From: Mangifera indica
Taxonomy: Eukaryota > Streptophyta > Magnoliopsida > Sapindales > Anacardiaceae
Assembly: GCF_011075055.1 (NCBI RefSeq)
Contig: NW_025401098.1
Coordinates: forward strand, 1 to 64,000
Length of the DNA: 64,000 nt
Reading direction: 5' to 3'
Under the pieces are notes generated by a model. The model was not told the origin of the DNA. It made no database searches and worked only from the letters and a program-made list of their open reading frames with translations. Shown here one piece after another: positions 1-10,879 of this stretch. Position numbers and translations under genes: made by a program. Numbering within the stretch: position 1 is the stretch's first letter; every line of letters begins with the position of its first letter.

Positions 1-440
1 TTTAATGTCTTAAAAAAACTTTTAGGGTTTTTTGCTTAAGACTTTGAAAATAGGTATTTTTGCTTTGGAAATTAAAATGGATGTTTTTGCTTAAATAAAG
101 GCAAATAAGGGCATTTTAATTTCCAATAATAAAACTCCTAAACAACTAGAAAACTAGAATCCTAGGAAACCAAACACCAATTGAATTCTCTTGTTTCTTC
201 AAATGAATTTCCACCTAATCAAGCTTCTCTTAATATTTCTTGAAGTAGTCATGTCGCCAAGCACGTGCTATGTCATTTGCCACATGTTTGATGACTACCA
301 TGTCATCTTTGAGTGCCACTTCATCCCACTGGCCTTTTACTTGTGTCTTCAACATTTTTCAATGCTTTCCACCCTGCAAAACTCTTGCCATAGCCTTCAC
401 TTGAGGATAAAAATTTTGTTTCCAACAATGAAGCCATTCC
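1..440 (-). repeat. Partial LTR of a Ty3/gypsy element, cut by window edge
   Basis: Read on the minus strand this stretch matches, block after block, the first third of the solo LTR at 9134-10079. Shared blocks include GAAAATGTTGAAGA, CAAAGATGACATGG, CAAGAGAATTCAATTG and TTTTCTAGTTGTTTAGGAG. It lies downstream, on the minus strand, of the protease remnant at 900-1330, so it is most simply that element's 3' LTR. The rest of the LTR lies outside the window. The right boundary near 440 is approximate because no clean TG terminus is visible. Confidence 0.65.
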
Positions 441-871
441 ATAATATTTTTCTTAAGTTTATTGGCAACCACATAATTATTTTGTAAGGTGATCATGGAT
501 TCACCTTGATCAAAGTAGAGATCATCTTCATCAATAATGTTTTTATGAAAATTCTCTCTTGAAGGGAATAAAGTTTTTCTTGAATTGAAGGTGTTTTCTC
601 TCATCTCTTTGATCACTTTATGATTCCTAAATTGCTTTTCTTTCTTTGCCTCAATTTCTTCAGTTTCTTTACCTACCATATTTACACTTTTTTTATTGAA
701 GAGGTGATCACCTTCCTCAGCATAGTTAACTCTTATCTCAACACTTTCTTTAATTTTAGAACTCTCAAGATTGAAGAGAACATCTTTTTGATATGAAGTT
801 TCCTTCAATTCTCTTATTTCTTTAGTAGCTCTAGGTTTAAATTCATCCTCCTTCAATAATATGGAAATCAA
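359..871 (-). pseudogene. Lysine/glutamate-rich ORF of a decayed gypsy element
   Basis: A 170-codon open frame follows the protease-linker remnant on the same strand and runs into the LTR-like sequence. The product is rich in Lys, Glu and Asn with no membrane segment or recognised catalytic motif. By position it would be the spacer after the protease-RT linker, but no reverse transcriptase follows, so RT through integrase appear to be deleted. The last 30 or so codons overlap the LTR, so this is unlikely to be a functional protein. I do not recognise it. Confidence 0.35.
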
Positions 872-899
872 AACTCTCTCTTATTTGCTTTGAAGTGTC

Positions 900-1330
900 T
901 TCTTTAACCTTGTTAGGTACGATTATTTGTTTTTTCCCCCACATGAAAGAGTAAGTATTGTTTTATATGTAGCATCTGCATCATATTGCCATGGACATCC
1001 TGAGAATACATGACATGCATAAATTTTCACTATATCACATAAATTTTCATCTTTGTAGGTTTTGCCTAAAGCTAATGGTAACCTACATTGTTAACTTATT
1101 CTTATATTTGGACTACTATGAATCCACCCTACACTATATAGAGTAAGATGAAGTTTGGTTTTTAGCTTGAAATATTCCATTAATTGGTCAGATACAAAGT
1201 TTTCACAACTACAATTATCAATAACTAGCTTGCACAACTTACCATTAATTGTGCACTCACTTTGAAAGATTCTCTTGCATTGTGGGTCATTGGATTGTGC
1301 AGGTGTGTATAACAAACTCGTCTCTATATT
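900..1330 (-). pseudogene. Ty3/gypsy aspartic protease and linker remnant
   Basis: The minus strand encodes CTINGKLCKLVIDNCSCEN, the retropepsin region of plant gypsy elements with D-S-G replaced by D-N-C, followed by FKLKTKLHLTLYSVGW. The frame continues, across stops, into ACHVFSGCPWQYDADATY, the conserved 'GRPWQYD' segment that links protease to reverse transcriptase. Gag coding sequence is missing: the protease is preceded almost directly by two copies of TGGTATCAA (minus strand, 1370-1410) that resemble an initiator-Met tRNA primer-binding site. The fragment is defective. Confidence 0.75.
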
Positions 1331-1421
1331 TTCTTCATGCCCAACCATCTCAAGACAAGACTTTGATACCACCTGATGTAGGACAAGTGCAGTGGACTTA
1401 TACTTTGATACCACTTGATGG

Positions 1422-1697
1422 AAGACAAATGTTGATAGGGTTATGAGATCGTTCATAAAGATGCTTAAGGTTAGAATCATTTAGCGAATACAAAGGGATA
1501 AATAAGAATTCAATGCAATTTGCAAAACAATTCTTGAAAAACAAAACTTCAACTTGAATTGATAAGACAAGTGTTGATGGGGTTGTGATATCATTCAAAA
1601 GAACGCGTAGGATTGATAAATGGATGCAAAGGGATAAAACAAAAATTCAATGCAATTTGCAAAACAATTCTTAAAAAAAAAGCCTCAAACATGAATT
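1422..1697. repeat. Tandem duplication, unit about 140 bp, two copies
   Basis: The segment beginning GACAAATGTTGATAGGG (about 1424) recurs diverged as GACAAGTGTTGATGGGG (about 1565). Both copies share the later block AATTCAATGCAATTTGCAA and a following CAATTCTT. It lies next to the primer-binding-like sites of the 1-1.5 kb gypsy remnant, so it may belong to that element's LTR or leader. No coding potential is seen. Confidence 0.7.
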
Positions 1698-1699
1698 TT

Positions 1700-2925
1700 A
1701 TTGATAACTTGAATTGATTATGATGACTTAAGTCCTTCATATAAGCTAATGACTCTTCTTATGAAAAAAAACAAATCTCAACACTATTAGAATAAAAAAT
1801 TTATTAAATTAAGACACTAGTTTCATTAGAATTAGGAATTTCTAAGAAACTTCAACTTTAAGTACATAATATTAAATAGAGCTTTTTCTAAAACATAAAC
1901 TCCTAAAAACTTTTTATTTCTTAAATTAAAATAGGACACTTAAAATATTAGGAAAACTAAAATTGATAAAAGATGCAATTAACTAAATTGGATTAGAAAA
2001 ATATTTTTAAATCAAACTTAACAAAGAAACTTGATTTAAACCAAAATCCCACATGCATTAGGCTAAAAAAACTCAGGGGCCATAAACTTTATATTATACC
2101 TGAGCCTAACAAAACCTATAATGTTAATATCATTACTTGGGTCTCTATCTCTTGAATTTCTATCAAAATTCTTATAAAGATAGAGTTTAAGAATGAAGAA
2201 ACCAAGATGTGTAAGGAACATTAGGAACTAGCATGCTTATGGATCCATCTCCATAAAGTATCAACAAGAGAAGAAAGAACAAAGCATCATAAAAATCAAT
2301 GAAGAACCAATGCACCAAGAAGAACTAGTATGAGGCCAAAGAATACACCTAAAAGATAAGCCAAGAGCCTAAATTGAAAGTAGAAAACCAAACCAAAACA
2401 ACCAAAAGGCAATAAAGACATAATAAACATCAACATCAAACTAAGGCCATTTCCAACCATATTCAGATAGCAAGAAATGACTAATGATTAGCAATAACCT
2501 TAAATGAAAGTTAAATAGGGAAGGATAATAATAGTGCTACAGCTTACACTAAAATGCATAAAGCCATCACAAGGAATCAAAGTCTAGCAAGCGAACATAT
2601 TGTAGCTAAGGACAAAGCACAAAAAAGTATGAATCAATACCATATGAAGGTGGATATTAACCTTTACCAACAAAATTCAACACCAACCAAGTGAAAGATT
2701 CTGCCATTTTCAATTTCCATCAAACTTTGATCATAATAAAGGAACAACTTCTAATTCAGAGAAATGGAGAGGTTCCTCCAATGACAAAAATGAGAGGCTA
2801 AAACAATAAGAGAAACATCATACAACATTTAATAATGAAACAACCAAATCAAAGATAAAAAACCTACAAAATAAACAAACATGTTAAGAAATAAAAACTC
2901 CCCAACAACCCACCAAATGACCATA
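1700..2925. other. Gene-free AT-rich sequence
   Basis: There are no long open frames, RNA genes or recognisable transposon domains. Sequence just left of 2930 would be the 3' untranslated part of the minus-strand LINE, but no poly(A)/poly(T) end is evident. Confidence 0.5.
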
Positions 2926-2929
2926 GAGC

Positions 2930-3400
2930 AACCCCTCATTTAAAGATGCACATGGGGAGCAACCAACTTTTAGCAATGCTCTTATTCTTTCTAGTTTTGA
3001 TAATTTTAGACAGGTCACAAGCTTTATCATGAACAAGTAATTTGATAGTTTTAATAATAGAATCTAGGCTCTTTCGCTCCTCTTTAAAACACCTATTATT
3101 TCTTTCCTTCCATAAAGTATAAAAAGGTAGCCCCTAAACTCATTTTGCCTAACTTTTCCTTAAAACACCTATTTTTTCTTCTATTTTCCTTATAACATTA
3201 AGTCATCATGACCACCCCACAAGAACCATTAAAAGTTGACTTGTTTCTTTTGATATTCTCCCAAATAGTCTTCCTTTCTATGTAGTTGTTAGAACCATAA
3301 TGAAAAAAATAAGGTCTTCGTTAGACCCATAAACTTCCTTACTTCACATTGAATGATCTGTTCTTTTTTCTCAATTATGCTCATGTCAATCTTCATTTTG
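2930..3400 (-). pseudogene. L1-type LINE ORF2 C-terminal remnant
   Basis: The minus strand reads YTLWKERNNRCFKEERKS followed by IIKTIKLLVHDKACDLS. This is the 'W-(K/R)-E-R-N-x-R-x-F' signature found near the C-terminus of plant L1 ORF2 proteins, after the zinc-binding reverse-transcriptase-associated domain. Upstream, about 3200-3400, NNYIERKTIWENIKRNKS is a plausible piece of the same domain. Endonuclease and RT are absent. The match rests on pattern recognition of a decayed family, so the upstream part is less certain. Confidence 0.6.
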
Positions 3401-4139
3401 TTCTAGGTAACCCAAATAGAACCTCTTAGGTTTAAGTCATTATTATTAATGAAACCTTAGTCACTAAAGGTGTTTTTCTTAACTTTATCTATGTTACACT
3501 CTCTAACTTTTGTTTCAATAATAGTAACCAAATCAAGTTTATTATGTGAAATAAATATTTTGTCCTCTTTTTATTTAAAGAAGGGAGTTAAGACCCTTTA
3601 TGTTCCTCGCTTCAAGATTAAACATGAAAAGGATTGTGTGAGGATCCTTCCTAGCTTTTCTCCTCTTTTGGTTCTTACTTATTCTCCCAACCATTTTCAC
3701 CTTTTGCTTGTTCTCATTAACCTAGAGAGAGTTCCCAAAAGGCATAATTTGAGGCAATTCAAAATCCTCAACCGCCTCACTAGATTACCCAACCATAATT
3801 ATATGGCTATTTCTATAAGATTTAGACTCTATATTTTCCTCTGACTTTGTAACTTTGTCATTGCTATATCAACTCCATCATTAACACTTTTTATTGTCAT
3901 CATCACTCCTTTCCAAAGTTGTTTCGTCTTTTGTAAGGATTGTTTGTTTCATTTTAGAGCCTAGACTATAGAGGATAATCTTCTAGCAAATGATCAAAAC
4001 TTTTGCTTAATTCTGCCTTGTTAGTGATAGAGCTATCTATTTTCACCATCTCTTTACCTAAAAATATTTTATCTAAGACAACAGATCTACTGCCAAAAAG
4101 GATATTGCTTTTATTGCCCTTAGCTTAACCAAAACGTGT
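3401..4139. other. Unassigned sequence between two LINE pieces
   Basis: A 124-codon plus-strand frame (3470-3844) has no recognisable domain and probably occurs by chance inside minus-strand LINE debris. I see no better assignment. Confidence 0.4.
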
Positions 4140-4760
4140 AACTTTTCCTCTATTTCCCACTTTCGATGATACATAAAAATTTAGAGTTTTAATAGCAAAA
4201 CAATATGGAATGTGAGTATGGGATTAGCATTAGAGCCTTTAGTATCATTATGCACCCTTGGTTACCTTAAAACATTTATATACTTTATTTCCCATACCTA
4301 CATTCCATACTATTTATCAAGGTCCATTTTAATACTCACCCATGTAAAATCAAGCCTTGATCCTTTTTTGTCATCACATCCAGTCGGAGGGGATACCTGA
4401 TACCACTCATTACATAGGTCAAACATTTAGGGTTCTAAAATTCTAGTGGCAGTCTATAATAAGAACCTAAATGGCAACCAACTTTAAGTTTGGTGTCTAT
4501 TATTTCACAAATAATGGTTAGCCCTTTGGATACCAAGGACCATCATCAATGACTTTTAAGATATCTTTGTTATCCTTCAACTTTATGATAAACATCCCTT
4601 GACCATTTGATGTGATATTGGAAAAGCCCAAATATAGCCATAACTTTTCTGCAAATTTCTTCACAATTGGAAAAAGGTCATTTTTTCCAAGAGGAATCCT
4701 ACTGCACATGATTCTTACCTTTTTGCTCCAAAGTCCTCTACCTTTTCAAAGGTTTTAACC
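4140..4760 (-). pseudogene. L1-type LINE ORF1 remnant (DUF4283-like)
   Basis: The minus strand encodes FIIKLKDNKDILKVIDDGPW, the core of the DUF4283 domain of plant L1 ORF1 proteins, where a 'DGPW' ends the domain. Upstream is FAEKLWLYLGFSNITSNGQG. Downstream, through stops, TPNLKLGCHLGSYYRLPLEF resembles the usual continuation. A CCHC knuckle was not found. It lies upstream of the ORF2 C-terminus at 2930-3400 on the same strand, so both could come from one element with most of ORF2 deleted. Confidence 0.65.
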
Positions 4761-5449
4761 ATTAACTTTCTCATATAAGCACTAGTAGATGAGGAGAAAT
4801 ACTTTAGTACAAGGAAAAAAACCTTCTTTTTAAACAACTTATTCTAAGGGGTCTTCACGACACCAACATTAACCTCTCTAACTCGTTTCCAAGAATTTGG
4901 TAGAGCTTTAGAGAAGCTATTACTAGATTTGGAACAAATAACACCTACAATGAAAAAAGATGTCATTGGTATAAAACATAGTCTTAATACTTACACCAAT
5001 AGACTTTAACCAAATAGGATCAAAATCACAAATAGCAAACCAAAACATAATAAGGAAATTGGAGAAAGCTTAGACAAGAAATGGAAATGTGCATGGCAAA
5101 ATACATATATAAGGTTAACTTGAATCTAGGAAATAAAACCCAAAATCAGTTCACACCACTTGGTCCTCATAATGCAAGCCAAATAGAAGAAAGTTTAATA
5201 ACCCAACCATAAAAATCCATAGAAATTCTCTTCTACACTTTAGAGGCCTAGCCAACCCAAATGCCCAACATAAATCTAACTACAAACTTAGCTATTCATC
5301 TAACCAACTAAAAAGAAAGCCAAATAATTGAAGGACAAACACCCAATCCAACCTAGAGCCTAAAACCCTTTTCACCTAGCCAATCCACTCTTAACAAAAG
5401 GTCTAAGACAAGTACCTACCTTAGAATAAGCCACCTACAAAATACCAAT
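4761..5449. other. Gene-free sequence, possible LINE 5' region
   Basis: No open frame or conserved domain is seen. The position upstream of the minus-strand LINE ORF1 would suit a 5' untranslated region, but nothing in the sequence proves it. Confidence 0.3.
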
Positions 5450-6660
5450 ACCATGCCTAAGATGCTTAGTGAAAGCATGAAATATCTGAGATATCAATCA
5501 TAGACCTACCTAGTACATGTGCTAGTTATGTTTCAAGTTATAAATACCATATCATAAGAAGAGCAAGATCTAAGTTGTTTCTAATATCACATAAACATCT
5601 CAAATGCTCAAATGTCCAATATTAGTGTGTGCACAAGCATTGCTAATGCTAAGGCACCCTACGTTGATGCATAGTTATCTAAAAGTATCAAGGTCACACA
5701 GATTAACCCTGATGCTTTTACCACCATACTACACAAAGCTCAGTGGTATGATCACACTACATATAGCTCAATAATCCATCACACTATATAGCTCAATGGC
5801 AATTCATAGTGCACATAACTTAGTGATGAATTCACACTGCACTAAGCTTGGTGGAATAACCACACAACACACAACCTAGTTGTGAGAATCATATAATACA
5901 TTATTGGTTTTTTCGACTCATAACTGCTTCAATATGGGTGCATGTCGTCATTCACAGAGTTAAGTACCCCAATATTAACTTCCATCAAATTTAGCCTTTG
6001 ATAAGGCCTTATCTTGTATTAATCTCTTATTCATTCCCTATAACGGTAAAATAATCATTATCATAATTGTATGTAAGTACTACCATTTTTATAAACATTT
6101 AATTCCATTTTTCTTAATTATACACGGGGGTGTACTATTGAATCTTTATGACATAAATATCACACAAACAAAAACATGTAATTTGGATAGGATAGGATAC
6201 ATGATTGTGTGTCCTATACCACACAAGTGTGTATCTATTCCTAATTTAACACAACCATGGCTTCAACCTAACAAGGGGAATATTATGTCTAGATATACAT
6301 GATCGTGTATCCCCTATACCTGGGCGTGCAATGTTGATTTTTGCAAATTGTCTTTCTACCTGAATTTATGATTTTCGACCATCCAAACTAAAATCCAAAC
6401 TTTCAATACCTATCATTCAAGTCGATATCACCCCATTTTCCTTTGTAATCAAAGAATACCAAAATCATATTCATAAAGCATGCCAAATCAACCTTAATAT
6501 ATAAACACACACACATTCTCACAAACAAGATAATAATTAACATAAGGTATAAGTGACAATAATAATCACATGATCTCAAACATATGCCCATTAACAATTC
6601 ACAACAGATCAAACACAATCCAAATTGGAAGGGAAAGAAAACTACTTACTTACCTTTCCT
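5450..6660. repeat. LTR-like fragment of a gypsy family with ACACGG..CGTGT motifs
   Basis: The block ACCATATCATAAGAAGAGCA (about 5548-5567) and its surroundings recur in inverted orientation near 46185, giving a second copy in the window. Short imperfect palindromes built on 'tacacgggngtgt' and 'acatgatcgtgtatcc' are scattered through 6120-6330. Similar motifs recur at 45.6-45.8, 49.86, 58.68 and 61.0 kb. No coding sequence is present. Boundaries are approximate. Confidence 0.5.
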
Positions 6661-6836
6661 TTAACAGTAACTAATCTTCACGTGGCTTTTGATTAATCTC
6701 TAAGAGCTCTTATGTCCAAGGTCTCAAGGTTTCACAAAGATCCCCTATTTCTCTATACTTTGTTGTGAAAATATAATGAATTCCCAACCTGATATGTTTG
6801 TGATTCTTTTATTTTTTCCAAAAGTAATGTCATATA

Positions 6837-7245
6837 TGTAATACCCAGATTCAGGTATGTCAGTAAACTCCACTTCTAAAATTTACCCTATAGTTGATTT
6901 TATAACTTGTTGTTTAAAGAAATTGCAAAAGAATTATAGAAAACTACTAAATGAGCAATAATTTTCAAAGGGGGTAAAATGGTTATTTTAGAAGGATTTA
7001 AGAGACAAAGTGGGAATGAAAATTGAATGGCATACTTGAAATTATATGGTGGTGCTAAGGGTTTTTGGTAATTGGTTAAGGATAAAACAGTCATTTATGA
7101 AAAAGGTTAAGGGTAAATTGGTCCAAAAGGCTTATAAAACCCATTACCTATTCATTTTCTTCTTCATTTGCCGAGAACCTCCATTATTTTTAGCTAAAGC
7201 TTTCCTTCAATCAAAATTTATCCAAAAACCTAACTAAACCACCTA
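6837..7245 (+). repeat. Truncated Tekay-like gypsy LTR
   Basis: It starts TGTAATACCCAGATTCAGG, matching the LTR starts at 17106 and 23174. It stays collinear through the TATA-like GGCTTATAAAAC (about 7130) and the following CTATTCATTTTCTTCTTC to CTAACTAAACCACCTAATTT, then diverges at about 7245. The internal region and LTR 3' end are missing, so this is a truncated fragment and not a solo LTR. Confidence 0.8.
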
Positions 7246-8138
7246 ATTTCTAAATTGGGACAAGTTTATGGTACCATAAAAGGTGAAGGAACTAAGGAAC
7301 TCTAAGGTGAGGGTATGGTATGTTGGTAAGGCTAACGGGGCAAATTTATTAAAGGACTAGGACTTCAACATAAAGCCTATGGTTTCAAACACATAAAGGT
7401 GTTTTAGAGCCTCAAAATCTAAGTAAATGATGGGTTTGATAGCTCTTATTGAAAATTTTTTGAACTATTGTTTCTAAATAAGTCCCTTGAAGATGGTCAC
7501 AGTTAAAGACACAAGTGATGGAGTCACTTAGATTTATTTATACAGGCTTTGTTCATAAGCTCTAATAGTTGGGTGCTTAGGAGTGAGCTTAGGCTCAATA
7601 GGTGTTGTGTGCTTATGTTTCCTAATGGCAACACATTTCTTTCCTATAGGTAATATTTGCTTGGTAGAGAGAGAGGTTGTATAAAGGTTATGAATAGAGA
7701 GGTGCTTGAATGATGAAGGGAGAAAAAGACATATTCATATGCATATGGAAGAAACCCTAATGAGAAAAGGAGAACATCGACATAAAGATATATTTGTGCG
7801 TTTTATCTTTCTTGATTTTGTTTAAGGCTTTTTAAAGCTTTCAATTTTGGGCTCTTGAATTTGGCTTGTTTCCCTCCATCAATTAATTCCCTCTTAAGTC
7901 TACTACTTAGAATTTCCTAAGCCTAATTAAAAGTTTCATTTTTTACAACCCAGCCCAATTGTTAGTGGTAACTCTAAGCAAGGTAAAAACATGTTAGAAC
8001 TAAAGAAATGGTTAGTCACCTTAGGTATATTTATCATGTGGTTAATCATTAGCAAATTGCTTAGGAATAAACAATAAAACATATACAGGCAAAAGAAAAG
8101 TGCAATATAATTGTATTTGGTCATATTAGCAAATCAAC
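7246..8138. other. Unassigned AT-rich sequence
   Basis: No open frame of note and no recognised repeat. It directly follows the truncated LTR and could be part of a diverged LTR subfamily, but I could not align it to other copies here. Confidence 0.35.
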
Positions 8139-8150
8139 ATACAACCTATA
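8139..8150. repeat. Target-site duplication of SINE, left copy
   Basis: ATACAACCTATA is identical to positions 8378-8389. The pair flanks the poly(A)-tailed element between them. Confidence 0.9.
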
Positions 8151-8377
8151 ATTTTTTTTTTTGGTAATGAGAAACCTTACTTAAGCCAGACCATAACATA
8201 AGGTTGAAATTAATCACACCGAATAGGACAAACGTTAGGTCCAGTAACTAACTTCACAACTACTAAACTAGGCAAGTTAAGAGTTTGATTTTGATATGTC
8301 ACTAGAGAAGACTTGAACCAATGCTCTTTTATACATGAAGTCTTCTCTTTTGTTATTCAAGCTACCCTTTAGGGGTA
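8151..8377 (-). mobile_element. tRNA-derived SINE with poly(A) tail
   Basis: On the minus strand the element begins TACCCCTAAAGGGTAGCTTG, containing an A-box-like GGGTAGCTTGAATAA. About 40 bases later is a B-box-like GGTTCAAGTCT, the spacing of an internal RNA polymerase III promoter. It ends in an 11-base A tract (T run at 8152-8162). Perfect 12-bp direct repeats flank it, as expected for LINE-mediated target-primed insertion. It has no ORF. At about 227 bp its length suits plant SINEs. Family assignment would need a database. Confidence 0.85.
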
Positions 8378-8389
8378 ATACAACCTATA
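8378..8389. repeat. Target-site duplication of SINE, right copy
   Basis: ATACAACCTATA, identical to 8139-8150. Confidence 0.9.
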
Positions 8390-8620
8390 TTTTGCTATAT
8401 AGATATATTTAAAAGCTTTACTATGAACATTCAATTAGTTCAAACAACACATTTATAATAGAGAGTATAACACTGATTTAATAAGAAATATATCAAAGCA
8501 GGTAAAGTATCAGTGTGGAAATATACTTTTCTATACATATAATGCTCTTATATCCATTACCATAGCTCTTTATCTTATCTATCATCCCATCTACACTTGG
8601 TCTCAGACTAAAACATATAT

Positions 8621-9127
8621 CTACAACAAAACAAAATAAAATAAAATAAAAAATAAAATAAAAAAATTACAAGAAAAGTAATAAAAATCTTGAGTTACCT
8701 CTCGATGGCACCTGTTTTTATCACTAGCTTGACTTTGTATTCCTACATAGGTAGAGAAATGCTTTAATAATGAGTGTAAGGTGCCTATTTCGATTGGCTC
8801 ATTGATTAGATATGGCTTGAGGCATTGTCTATTAACTTGGAGTGCTTCTCTTTTCTCACTCCAAGCTTTAACCACACCATACGGAAACACTTTCATCACC
8901 TTGAATGGTCTTGATCAACACCACTTTAGTTTTCTTGGAAAAAGTCTTAGTTGTGAGTTAAATAACAATACTAAATCTCCTTCGACAAACTTTTTCCTTA
9001 TTACATGTTTATCGTGCCATTGTTTGGTCCATTCCTTGTATATCTTTGCATTCTCAGATGTATCAAGGTAGAATTCTTCTAGCTAAAATAATCTTTTCTC
9101 TTCTACTTTCTTGAGATTTAAGTTGAG
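8621..9127 (-). pseudogene. Tat/Athila-like gypsy integrase C-terminal part
   Basis: On the minus strand the frame reads FLNLNLKKVEEKRLF, then NAKIYKEWTKQWHDKHV, KKFVEGDLVLLFNSQLRLFP and KVFPYGVVKAWSEKREALQV, ending near NRQCLKPYL. This order is characteristic of the integrase C-terminus of the non-chromovirus Tat/Athila branch. At least two stops interrupt it (after KRLF, and in KWC*SRPFKV where a Trp is expected). It is the downstream half of an integrase whose upstream half lies at 10086-10700, split by the solo LTR at 9134-10079. Confidence 0.9.
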
Positions 9128-9133
9128 AAACTT
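9128..9133. repeat. Target-site duplication of solo LTR, left copy
   Basis: AAACTT, repeated at 10080-10085. Removing the intervening sequence and one copy restores the integrase frame A-M-K-F-L-N-L-N-L. Confidence 0.85.
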
Positions 9134-10079
9134 TGATGTGATCTATAGAAGATTGAGAACATGTGATCCAATAATGAAGGACTATGGAAGAGTATGGTAG
9201 GCTAAATAACATTGAAAATGTTGAAGATGTAACTTAAAGATAAGAAGCATGATGTAGCAGTCAAAGATGACATGGCAAATGATGTGGTGATCATTAAACA
9301 CATGGGAAATGTTATTGCACATCCTTGGTGGCATTTTTTTTTATTTGTAAAAATATAAAGTGGAAGTTTGATTAGGCGAAAAATTTATGTGAAAAAAGCA
9401 AGAGAATTCAATTGAAGTTCAATTTTCTAGTATTTCTAGTTTTCTAGTTGTTTAGGAGTTTTATTTGTTTCAAGAGTTTTAATTTTATTTTCTTTAAGAA
9501 TTATAATTACATTGGGATTATTATTTAAGATTGTTGTTATCTTAAAGATTAGGATTATCATTATCCTAAATATTAGGATTGTTATTATTGTAGTTATCTT
9601 ATTTAGACTAGGGCTATAAATAAGCACTTAGTCCCTAAGATAGAGGAATACACATTGGCATAATGAAATTGTGAGATATTTTCTCTTATTTTTCACAATG
9701 TTGTTTGTTGCCTTAGCTTGGGTTTTTCGCCCATGGTAAGACTTTTTTTGGTGTTAATAGAAAGTTTAATAACCAAAAAAAGAGATATTTTCTCTTGGTT
9801 CTTTTGCGAACTCATGAACTTATCAAGAATACTTTTTTGTAGTGTTCAAATTTAACTTATCACTTTCATTGTTATCTATTCTCGAGTGTGGTATTAACCT
9901 ATACCTTTGGTTCATGTTAATTATAGGCACCAGGGTTAAGGTTTTTATACTTTTGGTTCTTGTTTGTTATAGACATTGGGTTAAGGTTTTCTTAATTTAA
10001 AATATGATTTAGCTTTTTTGTGTTCCTAGCTTCCTTGTTTGCGTATAGGGTTTTATAGTTCATCTATGAGGTTCATGTA
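9134..10079 (+). mobile_element. Solo LTR (946 bp) inserted in an integrase gene
   Basis: It begins TGATGTGATC and ends GGTTCATGTA (TG...TA, consistent with a TG...CA terminus after one C-to-T change). It is flanked by AAACTT. It splits a Tat-like integrase, and the two coding halves join exactly across the duplication. A promoter-like GGGCTATAAATAAGCAC lies at about 9609. The plus orientation is inferred from TATA position and TG start. The left third is homologous to the LTR at 1-440, so both belong to one family. No internal coding region remains, as expected after LTR-LTR recombination. Confidence 0.88.
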
Positions 10080-10085
10080 AAACTT
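10080..10085. repeat. Target-site duplication of solo LTR, right copy
   Basis: AAACTT, pairing with 9128-9133. Confidence 0.85.
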
Positions 10086-10700
10086 CATGGCCTAATATGC
10101 TTTATGTTCAAGCTTGCTTGGTAAGTGGTTGGATTTTCCAAATATGAGTCAATAGGTAGAAATGCTTATTGGAGTCTTATATATGATCTGATATGCCTAT
10201 AAAGAATCATCTAGTTGTATACTTCAATCTTTCATTGATAAGCTCACTGTTTTCTCTAGTATGCTTTTAATTTCTCTATTAGACATCTCAACCTGCCCAC
10301 TAGTTTATGAATGGTAAGATGTTGTAACCTTATGCGTAACTCCATATTTCTTTAAGACGCTCTCAAATAAATGGTTGCAAAAATGTGACTCTGCATCATT
10401 GATGATTGCTTTTAGAGTTCCAAATCTAGTAAAGATGAACTTTTCCAGGAACTTCACTACAACCTGGGCATCATTGGTGAGATTTGTTAATTCTTCAACC
10501 CATTTAGACACATAATCCATAATAACTAGAATATAGTGATTCCAATAAGAATTTGGAAATGGTCTCATAAAATCGATTTCCTAACATTGAATAATTCAAT
10601 TTATAGTATAATGCTAAGGGGGCATTTCATTTCTTCTTGTGATAGCTCATATTCTTTGACATCTATCACATTTACTTATGAACATCTAAGTGCTTTGGAA
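10086..10700 (-). pseudogene. Tat/Athila-like gypsy integrase N-terminal and core part
   Basis: Reading the minus strand from right to left: CDRCQR with RRNEMP (end of the zinc-binding HHCC region), then MRPFPNSYWNHYILVIMDY, KWVEELTNLTNDAQVVVKFL and RFGTLKAIINDAESHFCN. The latter is the core with catalytic-region Asp ('I-I-N-D' for the usual 'ISDxG'). Then come KKYGVTHKVTTSYHS and SGQVEMSNREIKSILEKT, where the last Glu is the catalytic Glu of D,D-35-E. Stops interrupt the zinc region. It continues into 8621-9127 after excluding the solo LTR. Confidence 0.9.
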
Positions 10701-10879
10701 TAATGTAGGCCAATAAAGTCTACATTGTCCTCTGATTTTTATTAAGTGGAAATGAGTCAGTATGCTTTCTACTTTATCATATGGCACTTAACATGAGGCA
10801 AGCAACAGTACCCTATATGCTAGATAGTCTGCGATGTCTACATAGCGTGTGATACTTGCATGAGTTGTTCAAAGGGGAA

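Noticed and set aside
191..487. 98-codon plus-strand ORF at the left end
   Set aside because: It lies opposite the LTR and the minus-strand frame of the gypsy remnant, with no domain; probably chance.
8781..9071. 96-codon plus-strand ORF
   Set aside because: Antisense shadow of the integrase C-terminus.
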